This document shows positions 31,215 to 33,586 of a DNA stretch of 33,586 nt, piece after piece. Each line of letters starts with the position of its first letter. The stretch's first letter is position 1. The position numbers and the translations under genes were made by a program. Below the pieces are notes generated by a model. The model searched no databases and was not told the DNA's origin. It saw only the letters and a program-made list of their open reading frames with translations. This DNA comes from Hyphomicrobiales bacterium. GTDB taxonomy: Bacteria; Pseudomonadota; Alphaproteobacteria; Rhizobiales; Rhizobiaceae. The stretch is from the NCBI GenBank assembly GCA_900472395.1, contig UCHV01000017.1, forward strand, positions 1 to 33,586, given 5' to 3'.

Positions 31215-31664
31215 ATGGCATTGGAGGCACAAAATCTGTTTCCCGAACCGCGCGCCCTTAAGAGCAAGCGGAAGAAAGTCGATCCGAAAGGTTACAAGGT
31301 CGTTAGCGTGCGTCTTCGAGAGGGCGAATTCGAAACATTGAGCCAGCAGACCACAGCTATGGGAATGACGAACAATATGGCGCTTCGCATCGCGGCACGG
31401 CGGATCTCGGGCTTTCTGGAACTGGACCGGGAAACGCGCCTTGAGCTGCAAGCCATATCGGATACGATCGGTTATATATCAGACGACCTCCGGGAACTCT
31501 TAGAACTCTGCGCCACCCGACCCGGGTTCGACAATGAGAGATTCTCTGCCCACAGGGCGGATTTCGCCAAAGAGTTCATGCAGCTGGACCGTCTGCTTCG
31601 CGCGCTCTTAAGCGTGTCGCGCCGCCGGACCGATGGCTGCAAATTGCTCCGAGCGGATATCTAG
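31215..31664 (+). CDS. virD1: VirD1 relaxosome accessory protein
   Basis: 149 residues with the VirD1/MobC-like pattern: VVSVRLREGEFETLSQQTTA, NNMALRIAARRISGFLELDR, ETRLELQAISDTIGYISDDL and LRALLSVSRRRTDGCKLLR. VirD1 melts border DNA so that VirD2 can nick the double-stranded site. The next gene, virD2, starts 14 bases after its stop. Confidence 0.92.
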   Translation: MALEAQNLFPEPRALKSKRKKVDPKGYKVVSVRLREGEFETLSQQTTAMGMTNNMALRIAARRISGFLELDRETRLELQAISDTIGYISDDLRELLELCATRPGFDNERFSAHRADFAKEFMQLDRLLRALLSVSRRRTDGCKLLRADI

Positions 31665-31677
31665 CAAGGAGAGGTCC

Positions 31678-33024
31678 ATGCCAGCCAATGCGCCACATCC
31701 TGAAGCTATGGTGAAAGTCAAGCCTGATGGTCCGAAGGACCGTCAGGGCATCCAGGACCTGCTCGACTACATCAGCCGCGACGGTGATGTCGATATAAAG
31801 CCCTGCGAGCGATGGGGCGGTGCCGGCCCGATCCCTGTCCAAGACTTCCCCGAGCTTGCACGCGGCTGGGTAGAAGCCGCCGCCCAAAGGCCCGATCTGA
31901 GGCGTGGGGATGGCAGCCGCAAACCGATCGCCACCCATATCATCGTCAGTCTGCCGAAGGTTTTCGGCGAAACGCAGAATGGCCGGAATCTGGCAGAGGA
32001 AGCTATGCGAGCTTTCGCCCGTGAACTGTTCGAATCTGGCAGGCATGGGGGAAAATGGCCATGGGTCGCGGGCTTCCATACGGACCGGCCGCATCCGCAT
32101 CTGCACATTGTCGTAAGCCGGATGTCGAATGAAGGCCGTTGGCTGAAAATTTCTCGGCGCGATGCCTTCATGAATTATGACAATATGCGGGCCGTCATGG
32201 TCGATACAGCCCTTGCGAAAGGGATCGATCTGGAGGCGACAACGCGGGAAGCGCGCGGCCTAGTGGACCCACCGATTACCGAAGCGGAATGGCGCCGCCG
32301 GGCCCGTGCGGCCGTCGAAATGTTCCCTGAGCCTGAGGCCAATGCGCCGCTGGAAGAGCATGACCCAATTTTGCGAGCGCATCCAGGCGCAGCCGAGACG
32401 GCTGCGCGGATTCAGGCCGCCGGACATGTCGTGCATGCGGCTTTGATGCGGCGCCGAGCTCGCGATGCAGGAGCGGCCGCCGCTGCCCGCGCCCGCGAAA
32501 ACGAAGAGCGTCGCCGGCACGAGCACGAGGAAATGGACGGTCACGGCCTCGCGGACCAGGACGAGGAGATTGCCGGAGGCGCCGACGGCGCTCATGCTCG
32601 CCGGCGACGCCGGCGACGGCGATACCAGCGCGGCACGAATGTGGAAACGCGGGCGCAACGCGCCGTTCGTGAGGCGCAACAGGCGGCGCGCCGGCGTGAT
32701 GAAGAGCACCGCAGCGCACCCAATGTCGAAACGCGGGCACGCGCCGCGCGACGCTGGCAGGAGGAAGAGGCGCAGCGGCGGCGAGACGAGCGTGCAGCCG
32801 CACAGCCGAATGTCGAAACACGTAGCCGGGCGGCGGCTCGTCGACAGCGAGAAGAGGCTGAAGACCAAGCTGCCGCTAACAGCGTGCGACAGCCAGAGCG
32901 GCAAGCCGGGCGCAGCGACCGCCCTGCTCAACAGGGCACTGGAAGAACTGGTGCGTCGGCTCGGCACAACCGAAACAACCGGTCGGCCAGAAGTCGTCGC
33001 ACGGGCGATGATCGCGACCGCTGA
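31678..33024 (+). CDS. virD2: VirD2 border-nicking relaxase with unusual Arg-rich tail
   Basis: 448 residues from ATG 31678, with AAGGAGAGG upstream. The relaxase domain (1-210) has the nucleophile Y31 in LLDYISRDG, motif II THIIVSLP, the metal motif HTDRPHPHLH (H134, D136, H139, H141, H143) and WLKISRRDAFMNYD. It nicks borders, stays covalently on the 5' end and pilots the strand to the nucleus. The C-terminal half differs from Agrobacterium VirD2: eight consecutive Arg (308-315), then three units of about 28 residues starting NVETR at 321, 349 and 378. The end, SARSRRTGDDRDR, provides a basic nuclear and secretion-type tail. Confidence 0.92.
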   Translation: MPANAPHPEAMVKVKPDGPKDRQGIQDLLDYISRDGDVDIKPCERWGGAGPIPVQDFPELARGWVEAAAQRPDLRRGDGSRKPIATHIIVSLPKVFGETQNGRNLAEEAMRAFARELFESGRHGGKWPWVAGFHTDRPHPHLHIVVSRMSNEGRWLKISRRDAFMNYDNMRAVMVDTALAKGIDLEATTREARGLVDPPITEAEWRRRARAAVEMFPEPEANAPLEEHDPILRAHPGAAETAARIQAAGHVVHAALMRRRARDAGAAAAARARENEERRRHEHEEMDGHGLADQDEEIAGGADGAHARRRRRRRRYQRGTNVETRAQRAVREAQQAARRRDEEHRSAPNVETRARAARRWQEEEAQRRRDERAAAQPNVETRSRAAARRQREEAEDQAAANSVRQPERQAGRSDRPAQQGTGRTGASARHNRNNRSARSRRTGDDRDR

Positions 33025-33094
33025 TCCGCGCCGGCCGGCGCGGACTAGATCGGCATCCGGCTCGGCCGCTCAATGAGATCAAAAGGAGATGGCA

Positions 33095-33586
33095 ATGTCC
33101 GACGACGACGTGGACATGAACGAGGGCACTTCGGCGAAGCCCGTTCTGCCGGTAAAAGGGAAACCCGTTCTGCCGGTAAAAGGAAGGAAAGATCCGGCGC
33201 AAGTCGAGCCGATCATCGGCAAGAAGCGAGAAAGGGTCAACGATGAGATCTTCCTCGGTGCGTTTGAGCCTTTGGCTAAACGACGCCGGCTTGGTGAGCC
33301 GATGCGGCAATCCGATCGCCAACCGGCGGATCTCAATGAAGTGACCACAGAGGTTCGGAGCACCGCGGAAAACAGCGCGGTGCCCCGAGAAGCCGACCTC
33401 TTCGGCAATTCGCATTACAGGTTTGACTGGAATGCCCGGCCGGACCCTGTCACGCAGAGCGAGTTGCGGCTCTCCGAAGTCTCCGACGTGAAGATCAAGT
33501 CGGAACCGGATTTCGACGACGCAAGCGTTCTCAGCAGTCGGCCTCCGCGCCACGGTATTGAAACGACAGAGATCGAGGCGGTAAAT
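33095..33586 (+). CDS. putative nuclear-targeted protein downstream of virD2 (runs off window)
   Basis: AAAAGGAGATGGCA precedes ATG 33095 and the frame stays open for 164 codons to the window end. I do not recognise the family. The N terminus is acidic (SDDDVDMNEG), then comes an exact tandem duplication KPVLPVKG-KPVLPVKG (15-30), two basic clusters (GKKRER and AKRRRLGEP, K62-R65) that look like a nuclear-localisation signal, and an acidic, Ser/Pro-rich continuation. In Agrobacterium virD3 and effector genes follow virD2, so a translocated host-directed protein is plausible. Confidence 0.65.
   Translation, partial: MSDDDVDMNEGTSAKPVLPVKGKPVLPVKGRKDPAQVEPIIGKKRERVNDEIFLGAFEPLAKRRRLGEPMRQSDRQPADLNEVTTEVRSTAENSAVPREADLFGNSHYRFDWNARPDPVTQSELRLSEVSDVKIKSEPDFDDASVLSSRPPRHGIETTEIEAVN

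Noticed and set aside
32260..32967. Large minus-strand frame opposite virD2
   Set aside because: GC-rich, Arg-codon shadow of the relaxase tail, without a ribosome-binding site or recognisable motifs.

Overview
The window reads as part of a large plasmid or genomic island of an alphaproteobacterium in the Rhizobiales (Agrobacterium / Rhizobium / Mesorhizobium type). It carries a complete Agrobacterium-style vir apparatus: virB1-virB11, virD4, virC1/virC2, virD1/virD2, virG and a VirA-like kinase. These proteins match the classical vir families closely in catalytic motifs and gene order, so conjugal-type transfer of single-stranded DNA and proteins into another cell is the main business of the region.

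Layout. 1-1.2 kb: decayed, chimeric IS66 remnants. 1.53-5.16 kb: a compact T-DNA-like segment bounded by sequences with the border core (ATATATCCTG, VirD2-type nick, CCA). Its only gene (2144-4795, 883 aa, no recognised family) has no bacterial ribosome-binding site. It sits instead behind a eukaryotic-looking promoter: four GCTGACG motifs, a CCAAT motif, a TATA box, a CT-rich leader and a fungal/eukaryotic start context. Near its right end are exactly three TTAGGG telomere repeats directly followed by a 31-bp imperfect hairpin. The left end is also a hairpin. If the top strand is released by nicks at 1540/1541 and 5157/5158, both ends of the T-strand fold back. The 3'-OH would then be paired next to the telomere repeats, a self-priming geometry like a parvovirus terminal repeat. 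5.2-10.9 kb: an SGNH esterase, a ROK regulator and a sugar ABC importer (binding protein plus two permeases, no ATPase). 11.1-13.7 kb: two highly basic proteins of unknown family downstream of a vir-box-like site, candidate secreted effectors. 13.7-17.6 kb: a DUF192 gene and virD4 on the minus strand, diverging from virC1C2. 17.7-27.7 kb: the virB operon on the minus strand. 28.4-31.0 kb: a small gene, virG and a receiver-less VirA-like kinase. 31.2-33.6 kb: virD1, virD2 and a third putative nuclear-targeted protein that runs off the window.

How it fits together (inference). The VirA-like kinase and VirG would sense a host signal and activate vir promoters through vir-box-like motifs; a 14-base motif is shared between the virB/virG control region and the effector operon. 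VirD1/VirD2 would nick the borders, VirC1/C2 would help recruit the strand, VirD4 would dock it and VirB would move it. The unusual part is the cargo: a minimal one-gene T-DNA with telomere seeds and hairpin ends, which suggests a eukaryotic recipient with TTAGGG telomeres. A filamentous fungus fits best, and the molecule may be kept or completed as a linear element rather than depending only on integration. I cannot run searches, so the novelty, the host and the function of the 883-aa protein remain inference.
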